From Geomonas oryzisoli (GTDB lineage: Bacteria > Desulfobacterota > Desulfuromonadia > Geobacterales > Geobacteraceae): DNA of 64,000 nt. The position numbers and the translations under genes are program-made. This document shows, one piece after another, positions 57,114 to 64,000 of this stretch (within the stretch, counting starts at the first letter, position 1; every line of letters starts with the position of its first letter). The notes beneath the pieces were generated by a model. That model was not told the origin of the DNA, searched no databases, and was given only the letters and a program-made list of their open reading frames with translations. Location: positions 186,001-250,000 of the forward strand of contig NZ_CP076723.1 of the NCBI RefSeq assembly GCF_018986915.1. Direction: 5' to 3'.

Positions 57114-57695
57114 TCACGCCGGCGTGATGCTGATGCGCGGGGCCTGCAGGCGCCTGGCCACGATGGCGCTGTGCCGCGAGCGCAGCGCCGCCAGGTTCCC
57201 CTCCAGGAAGGCGAGTGCGGAGCGGTCCGGGATCCCTGCCAGGTAGCGGTCCACCAGTTGCCCCATGAGGAGGTTGTAGTTCTTGGTCGAGGAGCCGTGG
57301 GCGTAGTTGCGGCCCGGGAAGCGGCGGATGTCGCCGTCGCAGGCCGGTGAGATGTGGTACAGCTCGTGGAAGATGGTGATCATCTTTTCGCGGAAGGAGA
57401 GTTCCAGGAAGCGGGGGACCAGGAAATAGATGACGTAGAGCATCTCCTCGCCGCGGTGGGTGATGCTGGGCATGGTGCAGAGAACGTTGCGTCTGCCGCG
57501 CCGGGCCTTGACGGACCTCTCGCCGCCGGCAAAGCGCAGCGGGTGGATCTTGGCGAGGCTTCCGCCGCGGGTGGTTCTGCCGGAGGAGACGCAGACCAGC
57601 AGCTTCTCGGGGATGATGTGGTGCAGTTCCGGGGAGCGGAGGGTGATGTCGTAGATCAGCCGCTCCAACTCCCCGGTCAGGTTCAGCGTGGTCAT
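57114..57695 (-). CDS. Putative zinc metallopeptidase (HELYH)
   Basis: A 193-residue protein. FREKMITIFHELYHISPACD near residue 115 carries HExxH with a following Asp/Gly-Asp segment (CDGDIRRF), as in putative metallopeptidases of the minimal gluzincin type. There is no signal peptide. The N-terminal LERLIYDITLRSPELHHIIP is helical. Its ATG overlaps the TAA of the cytochrome gene by one base (TAATG), so it is made together with a dihaem cytochrome, an unusual pairing. Confidence 0.75.
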   Translation of the reverse strand: MTTLNLTGELERLIYDITLRSPELHHIIPEKLLVCVSSGRTTRGGSLAKIHPLRFAGGERSVKARRGRRNVLCTMPSITHRGEEMLYVIYFLVPRFLELSFREKMITIFHELYHISPACDGDIRRFPGRNYAHGSSTKNYNLLMGQLVDRYLAGIPDRSALAFLEGNLAALRSRHSAIVARRLQAPRISITPA

Positions 57696-57991
57696 TACAC
57701 TCCGGCTAACTTCAACTTGTGGCAGAACAGGCAGCGCATCGGCCCGTCCTTGGGTTTCACGGGGTGTTTGGCGGGGAAGGGTACGCCGCCGGGAGCGGTG
57801 TTGTGGCAGGCCGGGCACCCTTTGTCCGCCTCCATCTTGCTGCCGGTCTTCTTGAACAGCTCGTAGGAGGGTTTGTGGGTGTCGTCCAGGGGGACGCGCT
57901 TGGTTTTTTCCTCGCCGGAAATGACGTAGAAGATGATGAACACGGCAGCTATGATGCCGATGAAGATCCAGTCTTTCTTGCCGATTTTCAT
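57695..57991 (-). CDS. Membrane-anchored dihaem c-type cytochrome (98 aa)
   Basis: A 98-residue protein with an uncleaved N-terminal anchor (WIFIGIIAAVFIIFYVISG) and a short periplasmic part holding two CxxCH haem motifs, CPACH near residue 60 and CLFCH near residue 87. The spacing HNTAPGGVPFPAKHPVKP with a His before the second motif resembles magnetochrome/NapB-like dihaem units. It probably passes electrons in the periplasm. GGAGGGCAC precedes the ATG. Confidence 0.88.
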   Translation of the reverse strand: MKIGKKDWIFIGIIAAVFIIFYVISGEEKTKRVPLDDTHKPSYELFKKTGSKMEADKGCPACHNTAPGGVPFPAKHPVKPKDGPMRCLFCHKLKLAGV

Positions 57992-58073
57992 GTGCCCTCC
58001 AAGGATCAAATCTAAGCGGCGAGGTTAAACGGGCCGCAGGGAAAATTCAAGCGAAATTGTTAGAAGAGCTTTT

Positions 58074-58214
58074 AACGCAAAGGCGCCAAGGCGCAAAGAG
58101 AAAGAACAAATTGGGAATTCGGTTGTGGTTTGAAACGTACCTGCTTTTCCTTGCGCCTTAGCGCCTCCGCGTCTTTGCGTTGAGGCTTTGAAGCATGTAA
58201 CGCAAAGCCGCAAA
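58074..58214. repeat. Inverted ACGCAAAG / GGCGC repeat cluster
   Basis: AACGCAAAGGCGCCAAGGCG CAAAG (58074-58098) and TTGCGCCTTAGCGCCTCCGC GTCTTTGCGTT (58151-58181) are imperfect reverse complements. A third partial unit AACGCAAAGCCGCAAAT follows (58199-58214) and runs up to the HgdC-like gene's stop. It fills most of the 230-base gap; no gene is seen. Confidence 0.75.
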
Positions 58215-58221
58215 TCGGTTT

Positions 58222-59019
58222 TTAAGGGTTGACCGCGCAGCCGATGGCGCCGTTGTGCTGCGGGTGCTTGGGTATCACGATCTCCATGCCGCACTGCGCC
58301 CTCAGCAGGTTCACCATGGCGCTGTTCAGCGCGACGCCGCCGGTGATGACCAGGGTGTCGGAGGGAAAGCGCTTCAGCATAGGCATCACCCGCTTCACGA
58401 GGGTCAGGTTGACGCCGGCGCAGAGCCTGGAGACGGGATAGCCGCGCAGGATCTGCCCGATCAGCTCGCTCTCGCCGAAGATGCCGCAGGTGGCGTCCAG
58501 CGCCACCGGTTCCTCCGCGTGCGAGGAGAGCTCGTCCAGGCTCACCTCGAGGACCGCGGCCATGTTTTCCAGGTAGCGGCCGCTGGAGGCGGCGCACTTG
58601 TCGTTCATGACGAAGTCGGTGAGCCGCCCCGCCACCACCTGGGCCACCTTGGTGTCCTGGCCTCCCATGTCCAACAGGGTGAAGTCGGCAAGCCCGGTCT
58701 GGGTGCGCGCGCCGGCGACGTGGGCCTTGATCTCGGAGATGACCCGCGCGCCATGCAGGTTGATGCTGTTACGGCCATAGCCCGTCACCGTGATCTGCGC
58801 CTCGGCCAGTTCCTCTGCGCTGAAGATGCCGCTTCCCAGCAGGTCGAGCGACAGCTCGTCGTTCACGATGCTGCCGTACTTCTTGTAGAAGGCGATGGTA
58901 TCAAGGTCCGCCAGCCTGACGATTTCGTTGCCGCGCATCAGGGCGAACTTCGCCTTCCTGCTTCCCAGATCGATTCCTATTCTCAACGTGTCTGACACCT
59001 GAATCTGTTCTCCTGTCAC
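58222..59019 (-). CDS. Acyl-CoA dehydratase activase-type ATPase (HgdC/BadF family)
   Basis: A protein of up to 265 residues. RIGIDLGSRKAKFALMRGN is the ASKHA phosphate loop. GYGRN, LLDMGGQDTKV and NDKCAASSGRYLE follow, and ATCGIFGESELI supplies the second Cys; the two Cys of a homodimer hold one [4Fe-4S]. Such activases fire a low-potential electron into a partner iron-sulfur protein with ATP. The start is uncertain: GTG at 59019, or GTG at 58998 which has AGGAGA about 10 bases upstream. The likely partner is encoded 119 bases upstream. Confidence 0.93.
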   Translation of the reverse strand: MTGEQIQVSDTLRIGIDLGSRKAKFALMRGNEIVRLADLDTIAFYKKYGSIVNDELSLDLLGSGIFSAEELAEAQITVTGYGRNSINLHGARVISEIKAHVAGARTQTGLADFTLLDMGGQDTKVAQVVAGRLTDFVMNDKCAASSGRYLENMAAVLEVSLDELSSHAEEPVALDATCGIFGESELIGQILRGYPVSRLCAGVNLTLVKRVMPMLKRFPSDTLVITGGVALNSAMVNLLRAQCGMEIVIPKHPQHNGAIGCAVNP

Positions 59020-59138
59020 TGCCTGCCGCTGCCATGCTTATCCGGAACTATCGGGCGCGGTTTTATCTTGTGGCGCTGCTTGCCAATTGCAGAGGCCATT
59101 GTATATTTTGTCACGGGTTTGGCACAGCCGAGGGACTG

Positions 59139-60122
59139 TCAGCCGCGTTCATCGAACAGTTCCAGAAACCCTTCCAGCCTGATCTTGGTCCTGGCATCGA
59201 TATCACCCGGTTTGTCACCTTCGAGCGTCAGAATCGGGAGTTTGATGCTCTTTCTGAGCACCATGTCCTCGATCTGTCTGAAGCAGAAGGATTGCACATA
59301 GTGGATTACCCCGTCCACCTTGCGTTTCTCCAACTCCCGGCTGATATCGCCGATCCGGTGGAAGATGTCGTACGGGTAGCTGTAGGCGCGGTACTGCTCC
59401 ACGAGGTCCTGGATACCGTACGGCATGGAGAACTGCCGCTGGGTTTCGTTGAAGACGACGCGGGCACCCACCTGCTCCACGAAGTCGTACAGCCCGGAAA
59501 CGATCGGGGGCACCCCGAGGTAGGCGAGCCTGATCCGCTCCCTGCGCTCAGGCCTCTGCGCCGCCTGCGCCAGGAAGGCGTCCACCTCGGCCTCGAAGGC
59601 ATCGAGGTCGCCATTCATGTCCGAGGTGCAGACCTGGAAGTAGTGGTTTTCCTCCCCGGTCACCCGGTTCTCCTGCCAACTGAGGCGGTCGATCTCGTGC
59701 ACCTTTGCCCTGATGCGGTCCAGGCGTTTTTTCGCCTCGTCCACCTCGGCCCAACTGACGCCGAAAAAGGACATCAGCTTTTCGATCTCCGCCTTGAGCG
59801 GCGCGGCTTCGCGGCCCGCCGGGTAGGCGAAGGGATAAACCCGTACCCCGTTCAGCGAAAGAACTTCCATGAGGGCCTTGGTGTAGCTGCAGTCCCCTTC
59901 CGTGACGGCGATCATCTCCTTCACGCCGCTGGCGACCACAGCGCCGTAGATACCCTTGATCCAGGCGCAGACGTTGCGGGGGAAGCCGGTAAGCTCGGCA
60001 TCTTCTATCAGTGAGGTCTTTTCGGGATGGGTGATGAAGACGTTGTTGAGATCGATGGGAACCACTCCCGCCGCGACCAGTACTTCCAGCGGGATGGTGG
60101 TGGTAAAGCCTACTCTGCGCAA
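59139..60122 (-). CDS. 2-hydroxyacyl-CoA dehydratase D-component-like protein (HgdB family)
   Basis: A 327-residue HgdB/BadD-family protein beginning VGFTTTIPLEVLVAAGVVPI. Cys residues are seen in RNVCAWIKG (near 52), TEGDCSYTK (near 75), FQVCTSDMNG (near 167) and VQSFCFRQIE (near 280), enough to hold an iron-sulfur cluster. No HgdA-type second subunit is nearby. Single HgdB-like proteins with their own activase are known as double-cubane-cluster proteins, which reduce small molecules at very low potential; that is the best guess. It lies 5 bases behind the membrane-protein gene. Confidence 0.88.
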   Translation of the reverse strand: MRRVGFTTTIPLEVLVAAGVVPIDLNNVFITHPEKTSLIEDAELTGFPRNVCAWIKGIYGAVVASGVKEMIAVTEGDCSYTKALMEVLSLNGVRVYPFAYPAGREAAPLKAEIEKLMSFFGVSWAEVDEAKKRLDRIRAKVHEIDRLSWQENRVTGEENHYFQVCTSDMNGDLDAFEAEVDAFLAQAAQRPERRERIRLAYLGVPPIVSGLYDFVEQVGARVVFNETQRQFSMPYGIQDLVEQYRAYSYPYDIFHRIGDISRELEKRKVDGVIHYVQSFCFRQIEDMVLRKSIKLPILTLEGDKPGDIDARTKIRLEGFLELFDERG

Positions 60123-60127
60123 AAGTT

Positions 60128-60466
60128 CTACTCCGTCTTGATGAAAAATAGGTAGATGAGGAATGCACCGATGGCGAGACCGCCGAAGGCGAAGGGAAGT
60201 GTCGAGGAGACGTTCAGGGAGTCGCCTTCCGCCGGCATGGTGTAGCGAATCAGTAGCAGTAAAGAAATGGTTGTGAAGAGAGCCGCCAGCACGAACTTCG
60301 ACCGCACCACCACCGCGTAGAAGGCGATGATCAGGAAGCCGCAGACAATCCAGGGATTGGAGAGTGCGCTTTTCACGGTCAGGTGCCGGACGAAGTCTAC
60401 CAAGTGGGCCGTCTCGAACGGTGAAAGCCTTTCCGCAGTTTTCTGTAAGAGCTCAGAGCTGTCCAT
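60128..60466 (-). CDS. Hypothetical membrane protein (112 aa)
   Basis: A 112-residue protein: a 35-residue cytosolic N-terminus (LSPFETAHLVDFVRHLTVKS) and three hydrophobic helices (WIVCGFLIIAFYAVVV; FVLAALFTTISLLLLI; LPFAFGGLAIGAFLIYLFF). No family is recognised. GTTAGGAGAACCA precedes the ATG and a TATAAT promoter lies just upstream. It is the first gene of the HgdB/HgdC group and might link that system to the membrane. Confidence 0.75.
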   Translation of the reverse strand: MDSSELLQKTAERLSPFETAHLVDFVRHLTVKSALSNPWIVCGFLIIAFYAVVVRSKFVLAALFTTISLLLLIRYTMPAEGDSLNVSSTLPFAFGGLAIGAFLIYLFFIKTE

Positions 60467-60488
60467 TGGTTCTCCTAACAAAGGCTAG

Positions 60489-60516
60489 ATTATATTCATA
60501 TCGGCGAATTTAGCAA
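60489..60516 (-). promoter_or_regulatory. Promoter of the HgdB/HgdC group
   Basis: On the minus strand TTGCTA, a 16-base spacer and a perfect TATAAT, 23 bases upstream of the first start codon. Confidence 0.7.
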
Positions 60517-60610
60517 GAAGTTAAAGAGATAGGGTGGTTGGGGGGCATTGCAGCCGGTTTTTGTCTTGAATGGATAGACACTAATTGTTCTCAGTGAAAG
60601 GAGTCCTGGT

Positions 60611-61702
60611 ATGGAAGAGCTCAAGTCAACCCCGCTGCGTGCGGACCATGAGAACCTCAAGGCGCTGATGGCGCCCTTCGGCGGATGGCTGATGCCGATC
60701 CAGTACTCCGGGATCATCGCCGAGCACAAGTGGTGCCGTGAGAAGGCCGCACTCTTCGACATCTGCCACATGGGTGAGTTCCTCTTCAAGGGAGACGTGG
60801 TTGCGGACGGGCTGGAGGACGTCTTCACCTTCTCGGTCAATTCCATCCCCGTGGGGCGCTCGCGCTACGGCTTTCTGCTCAACGACGCCGCAGGGGTGAT
60901 CGACGACCTCATCGTGTTCCGACTGGGCGAGGACGAGGCGATGATCGTGGTCAACGCCGCCACCACCGACAACGATTTCGCCGTGATCCGCTCGCGGCTC
61001 AAGAATCCCGCCTCCCTCACCGACATCTCCGCCCGCACCGGAAAGGTGGACCTGCAGGGTCCGCTCTCCCGCGAGATCATGGTGGAGCGTTTCGGGGCCC
61101 AGATCAGGGACATCCCCTTCTTCAAGTTCATCAAGACCAGCATCCTCGGGAGCGATGCCATCGTCAGCCGGACCGGCTATACCGGTGAACTCGGCTACGA
61201 GATCTTCTTCCCGGCGGACCGGGTGGCGGAGCTGTGGCGTCTGCTGCTCGAAGATCCCCGGGTAGCGCCGGCCGGGCTGGGCGCCCGCGATCTGCTGCGG
61301 CTGGAGATGGGATATTCCCTCTACGGCAACGACCTCGACGAGACCATCACGCCTTTGACCGCCGGGCTCTCCTCGTTTGTGAACATGAACAAGGAATTCG
61401 TGGGCAAGCCGGCTTTGGAGCGGGAGTCGGAACAGGGCTCGCCCCGCATGAAGGTCGCCTTCAAGGTGGACTCACGCCGCGCGCCGCGTCACTTCTACCA
61501 GATCCTGCAGGGAGGGGAGGAGGTCGGTGTGGTCACCAGCGGCGCCTTCTCCCCCATGCTCTCCTGCGGCATCGGGTTGGGGCTGGTCAAGCCCGAGGCC
61601 GCGGCGCTGGGGACGCGGCTCACCATCAGGAATGAAAAGGTGGAAATGGAAGCCCAGGTGGTAGAGCTTCCCTTCTACACCGGAGGGTCGCTCAGAAGCT
61701 GA
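60611..61702 (+). CDS. gcvT: Glycine cleavage system T protein (aminomethyltransferase)
   Basis: A 363-residue tetrahydrofolate-dependent aminomethyltransferase. LKALMAPFGGWLMPIQYSGI opens the protein. SRTGYTGELGYEIFFPAD near residue 195 and GLGARDLLRLEMGYSLYGND near residue 225 are family hallmarks, and the catalytic Asp lies in the first half. It takes the aminomethyl group from lipoyl-GcvH and gives methylene-THF and ammonia. GAAAGGAGTCCTGGT precedes the start. No glycine riboswitch was seen in the 140-base leader. Confidence 0.97.
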   Translation: MEELKSTPLRADHENLKALMAPFGGWLMPIQYSGIIAEHKWCREKAALFDICHMGEFLFKGDVVADGLEDVFTFSVNSIPVGRSRYGFLLNDAAGVIDDLIVFRLGEDEAMIVVNAATTDNDFAVIRSRLKNPASLTDISARTGKVDLQGPLSREIMVERFGAQIRDIPFFKFIKTSILGSDAIVSRTGYTGELGYEIFFPADRVAELWRLLLEDPRVAPAGLGARDLLRLEMGYSLYGNDLDETITPLTAGLSSFVNMNKEFVGKPALERESEQGSPRMKVAFKVDSRRAPRHFYQILQGGEEVGVVTSGAFSPMLSCGIGLGLVKPEAAALGTRLTIRNEKVEMEAQVVELPFYTGGSLRS

Positions 61703-61711
61703 AATCATTAA

Positions 61712-61780
61712 CATGGATAAAAGGGATACAGGGGATAAAGACATGTCTCTAGCGGTTATCCCTTTTATCCCCTTTATCCC
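61712..61780. repeat. Inverted GGGATAAA repeat between gcvT and gcvH
   Basis: CATGGATAAAAGGGATACAG GGGATAAAG on the left and GTTATCCCTTTTATCCCCTT TATCCCTG on the right are reverse complements over their outer 14 bases, with further GGGATAAA units inside. Transcribed, it would form a hairpin between two operon genes. Confidence 0.75.
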
Positions 61781-61820
61781 TGTGCGTTTTGTTTTTCATC
61801 CAATAAACGGAGGTCGCACC

Positions 61821-62192
61821 ATGACAAAGTTCTACACCAAGGAGCACGAGTGGGTCGAGATGGCGGGGGCGCAGGCGACGGTGGGGATCAGCGAACACGC
61901 GGCTCACGAGCTGGGGGACATCACCTACGTCGACCTTCCCAAAATCGGCAAGAACGTCAAGCAGTTCGATGCCCTGTCGGCGATCGAGTCGGTCAAGGCG
62001 GCAAGCGACATCTACGCGCCGGTTTCGGGCAAGGTGACCGAGGTGAACCAGGCGCTGGACGAAGCACCGGAGCTGGTGAACCAGGGGGCCGAGTCGCAGG
62101 GATGGATCTGCAAACTCGAAGGGGTCAATGAAGCCGAACTTGGCGCGCTCATGGATGCCGCGGCCTATGAAGAATACCTGAAAGGACTGTGA
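61821..62192 (+). CDS. gcvH: Glycine cleavage system H protein
   Basis: A 123-residue lipoyl carrier. The lipoylated Lys lies in [19 protein letters not shown] near residue 62. The start [14 protein letters not shown] at 61821 follows CGGAGG; a longer in-frame extension would read through the repeat and is rejected. It shuttles the aminomethyl group between the P, T and L proteins. Confidence 0.97.
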   Translation: MTKFYTKEHEWVEMAGAQATVGISEHAAHELGDITYVDLPKIGKNVKQFDALSAIESVKAASDIYAPVSGKVTEVNQALDEAPELVNQGAESQGWICKLEGVNEAELGALMDAAAYEEYLKGL

Positions 62193-62193
62193 C

Positions 62194-63531
62194 ATGGGAT
62201 ACTGCCCAAACACGCCGGATGACATCCGGGACATGCTGGCGGTGATCGGCGCGGCCAGCGTGCAGGAGCTCTTCGCCCCGATCCCCCCGGAACTGCGCGC
62301 CAAATCATTCGACCTCCCGCCGGGCATGTCCGAGTTGGAGCTCATGCGGCTCATGAGGGAGAAGGCCGCCGCCTGCGGCGCCGACATCACCCCCTTCATC
62401 GGCGGGGGCATCTACGACCACTTCATCCCCGCCGCCGTCGACCACCTCGCCTCCCGCGCCGAGTTCTACACCGCCTACACCCCGTACCAACCCGAATGCG
62501 CGCAGGGGACACTCCAGGCGCTCTACGAATACCAATCCGCCATCTGCCGCCTGACCGGGCTGGAGGCGTCCAACGCCTCGCTCTACGACGGCGGCACCGC
62601 GGTGGCGGAGGCCGCGCTCATGTCGCTGCGCATCACCGACCGGCACAAGGTCGTCCTCGACGCGTCCGTGAACCCGTTGCACCGGGAGATCGTGACGGGG
62701 TATCTGCACGGGCTGTCGGCGGAAGCGGTAGTGGTGGCGCCGGACGGCTGCGCCTCCGACCTTGCCCGCCTGATGGCCTCCATCGATGACGAGACCGCCG
62801 CGGTGATCGTGCAAAGCCCCAACTTCTTCGGGTCGGTGCAGGACTTCAGGGAGCTGGCGCAGAAGGCGCACGACCACGAGGCGCTCCTGGTCGTCTCCTG
62901 CTACCCCATCGCCCTGGGACTCGTGGCCAGCCCCGGCGAGATGGGAGCGGACATCGCGGTAGGCGAGGGGCAAAGCCTGGGCAACCACGTCTCCTTCGGC
63001 GGTCCATACTTCGGCTTCATCGCCACCCGCAAGCGCTTCATCAGGAACCTCCCCGGCCGCATCGCCGGCGAGACCATCGATCACCAGGGGCGGCGCGGGT
63101 TCGTGCTCACCCTGCAGGCGCGCGAGCAGCACATCAAGAGGCACAAGGCCACCTCCAACATCTGCAGCAACCAGAGCCTGTGTGCCCTGCGCGGCCTCAT
63201 CTTCTGCGCCGCCCTCGGGAAAAAGGGGTTCGAAGATCTGGGCCTTTTGAACTACGACAAGGCGCAGTACGCCAAGTCGGTACTCGGCGCGGTGCGCGGG
63301 GTGGACCTGCTCAACCCCGGCGCCACCTTCAACGAGTTCACCGTGGCCCTTCCCAAGGACGCGGCCGAAGTGGTACAACGGCTGCTCGACAAGGGCGTGG
63401 CGGCGGGAGTGCCGCTGGGACAGTACTACCCCGGCATGGAGCGGGCGCTGGTGGTGACCGTGACCGAAAAGCGGACCAAGGAAGAGATCGATCGCCTGGC
63501 GGCGCTGCTTGAGGAGGTGTTATGGAGCTGA
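62194..63531 (+). CDS. gcvPA: Glycine dehydrogenase (decarboxylating) subunit 1
   Basis: A 445-residue N-terminal half of the split glycine decarboxylase. [20 protein letters not shown] opens it. [20 protein letters not shown] and [14 protein letters not shown] are typical of the PLP-fold partner subunit, and the PLP Lys itself is on GcvPB. It starts one base behind gcvH and overlaps gcvPB by 10 bases. Confidence 0.97.
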   Translation: MGYCPNTPDDIRDMLAVIGAASVQELFAPIPPELRAKSFDLPPGMSELELMRLMREKAAACGADITPFIGGGIYDHFIPAAVDHLASRAEFYTAYTPYQPECAQGTLQALYEYQSAICRLTGLEASNASLYDGGTAVAEAALMSLRITDRHKVVLDASVNPLHREIVTGYLHGLSAEAVVVAPDGCASDLARLMASIDDETAAVIVQSPNFFGSVQDFRELAQKAHDHEALLVVSCYPIALGLVASPGEMGADIAVGEGQSLGNHVSFGGPYFGFIATRKRFIRNLPGRIAGETIDHQGRRGFVLTLQAREQHIKRHKATSNICSNQSLCALRGLIFCAALGKKGFEDLGLLNYDKAQYAKSVLGAVRGVDLLNPGATFNEFTVALPKDAAEVVQRLLDKGVAAGVPLGQYYPGMERALVVTVTEKRTKEEIDRLAALLEEVLWS

Positions 63532-64000
63532 TCTTCGAGAAATCCGTCTCCGGACGCACCGGCGTCAGGGTCCCGTTGAGCGACGTTCCCACCGCGGCGC
63601 CACTGCCGGACGAGCTGACGCGCAAGGAGCCGGTGCGCCTGCCCGAGGTGGGCGAACTGGATCTGGTGCGCCACTACACCAACCTCTCGCGCAGGAACTT
63701 CTCAGTCGATACCAATTTCTACCCGCTGGGCTCCTGCACCATGAAGTACAACACCAAGGTGACCGAGAATGTCGGCGGGCTCTTCGCCTCCTGCCATCCC
63801 ATGCTGGCGCTGCTTCCCGGAGGGGACAAGCTGGTGCAGGGACCGCTTGCCGTCATTCACGAACTGGAGCGCCAGCTGGCCGAGATCACCGGCATGGAGG
63901 AGGTGACCACCCAGCCACTGGCCGGCGCCCACGGCGAGATGACCGGCATCATGGTGATCGCCGCCTACCACAAGGCGCGCGGCGATGAAAAGCGGAAATA
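63522..64000 (+). CDS. gcvPB: Glycine dehydrogenase (decarboxylating) subunit 2, N-terminal part
   Basis: The first 159 residues are in the window; the rest, including the PLP-binding Lys, lies beyond 64000. [20 protein letters not shown] opens the protein, and [19 protein letters not shown] near residue 70 and [18 protein letters not shown] near residue 130 are GcvPB signatures. GAGGAGG lies inside the end of gcvPA upstream of the overlapping ATG. Confidence 0.96.
   Translation, partial: MELIFEKSVSGRTGVRVPLSDVPTAAPLPDELTRKEPVRLPEVGELDLVRHYTNLSRRNFSVDTNFYPLGSCTMKYNTKVTENVGGLFASCHPMLALLPGGDKLVQGPLAVIHELERQLAEITGMEEVTTQPLAGAHGEMTGIMVIAAYHKARGDEKRK

Noticed and set aside
60467-60610. Glycine riboswitch upstream of gcvT
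   Set aside because: The leader is short and does not show the conserved glycine-aptamer strands.
1-64000. CRISPR arrays, insertion sequences, prophage genes, rRNA
   Set aside because: No regularly spaced direct repeats, no transposase or phage proteins and no rRNA-like sequence were found on either strand.

Overview
The window is GC-rich, densely coded DNA from a bacterium that looks like a member of the Geobacteraceae (Geobacter / Geomonas / Citrifermentans group). This is inferred from gene content: a hydrogenase operon in the order small subunit, large subunit, cytochrome b, protease (the hyaSLBP arrangement known from Geobacter sulfurreducens), small multihaem or monohaem c-type cytochromes, many hybrid histidine kinases, PilZ/HDOD/response-regulator proteins, an HgdC/HgdB-type radical-activase pair, a succinate-semialdehyde-reductase-like dehydrogenase and a split glycine decarboxylase (gcvPA/gcvPB). 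It reads as chromosome: no insertion sequence, prophage, CRISPR array or rRNA was seen, and there is one tRNA (Asn).

Layout. 1-13.5 kb is housekeeping: the end of an EEP-family nuclease/phosphatase, a degenerate acetate-kinase paralogue, metX under a SAM-I riboswitch with its own terminator, a 3-hydroxyisobutyrate-dehydrogenase-family reductase, a fused pabB-pabC gene coupled to a DUF2400/TIGR02757 protein, a tightly overlapping minus-strand run HIT - nfo - macro domain - dtd, dapF, an Rrf2 regulator followed by larE, and a small heat-shock protein. 13.6-26.4 kb holds DUF4177 - polA - PilZ, a convergent HDOD / GspE-PilB-like ATPase pair, Smr, ROK kinase, FKBP-like PPIase, a thiamine-binding-type protein, an NAD(P)H-binding SDR and a response regulator - PilZ - cytidylate-kinase-like operon. 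26.4-35 kb: a GH13 amylase, an auto-regulated MarR gene, a PocR-type hybrid kinase, a hybrid kinase / response-regulator operon and an orphan modA. 35.5-40 kb: a membrane-bound uptake [NiFe] hydrogenase operon ending in a lipoprotein cytochrome c. 40-43.3 kb: a NarL-type two-component pair and a Tat-exported C_GCAxxG_C_C protein. 43.4-50.8 kb: a TetR-controlled TolC / HlyD / two ABC ATPases / two permeases exporter, a split version of the YbhGFSR system. 50.9-53.1 kb: a molybdenum-storage-protein-like amino-acid kinase downstream of a TiaS-like protein, then tRNA-Asn. 53.3-60.5 kb: a CDF-like membrane protein, mscL, an OmpA protein with two tandem OmpA domains, an HEPN-like unknown, an HExxH protein coupled to a dihaem cytochrome, and a three-gene HgdC/HgdB/membrane-protein group. 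60.6-64 kb: the glycine cleavage operon gcvT-gcvH-gcvPA-gcvPB, running out of the window.

The most unusual features are: (i) a hydrogenase small subunit in which the usual second proximal-cluster cysteine (CTGCSE) is aspartate (CTGDSE); (ii) the pairing of a MoSto-like protein with a TiaS-like protein; (iii) an HgdC activase with a single HgdB-like partner and no HgdA, which fits a double-cubane-cluster reductase; (iv) at least six families of palindromic intergenic repeats, several as inverted pairs (REPIN-like), three of which have been read into the ends of coding sequences; (v) a MarR operator placed exactly in the 17-bp spacer of its own promoter; and (vi) an acetate-kinase paralogue with both nucleotide/phosphate motifs altered.
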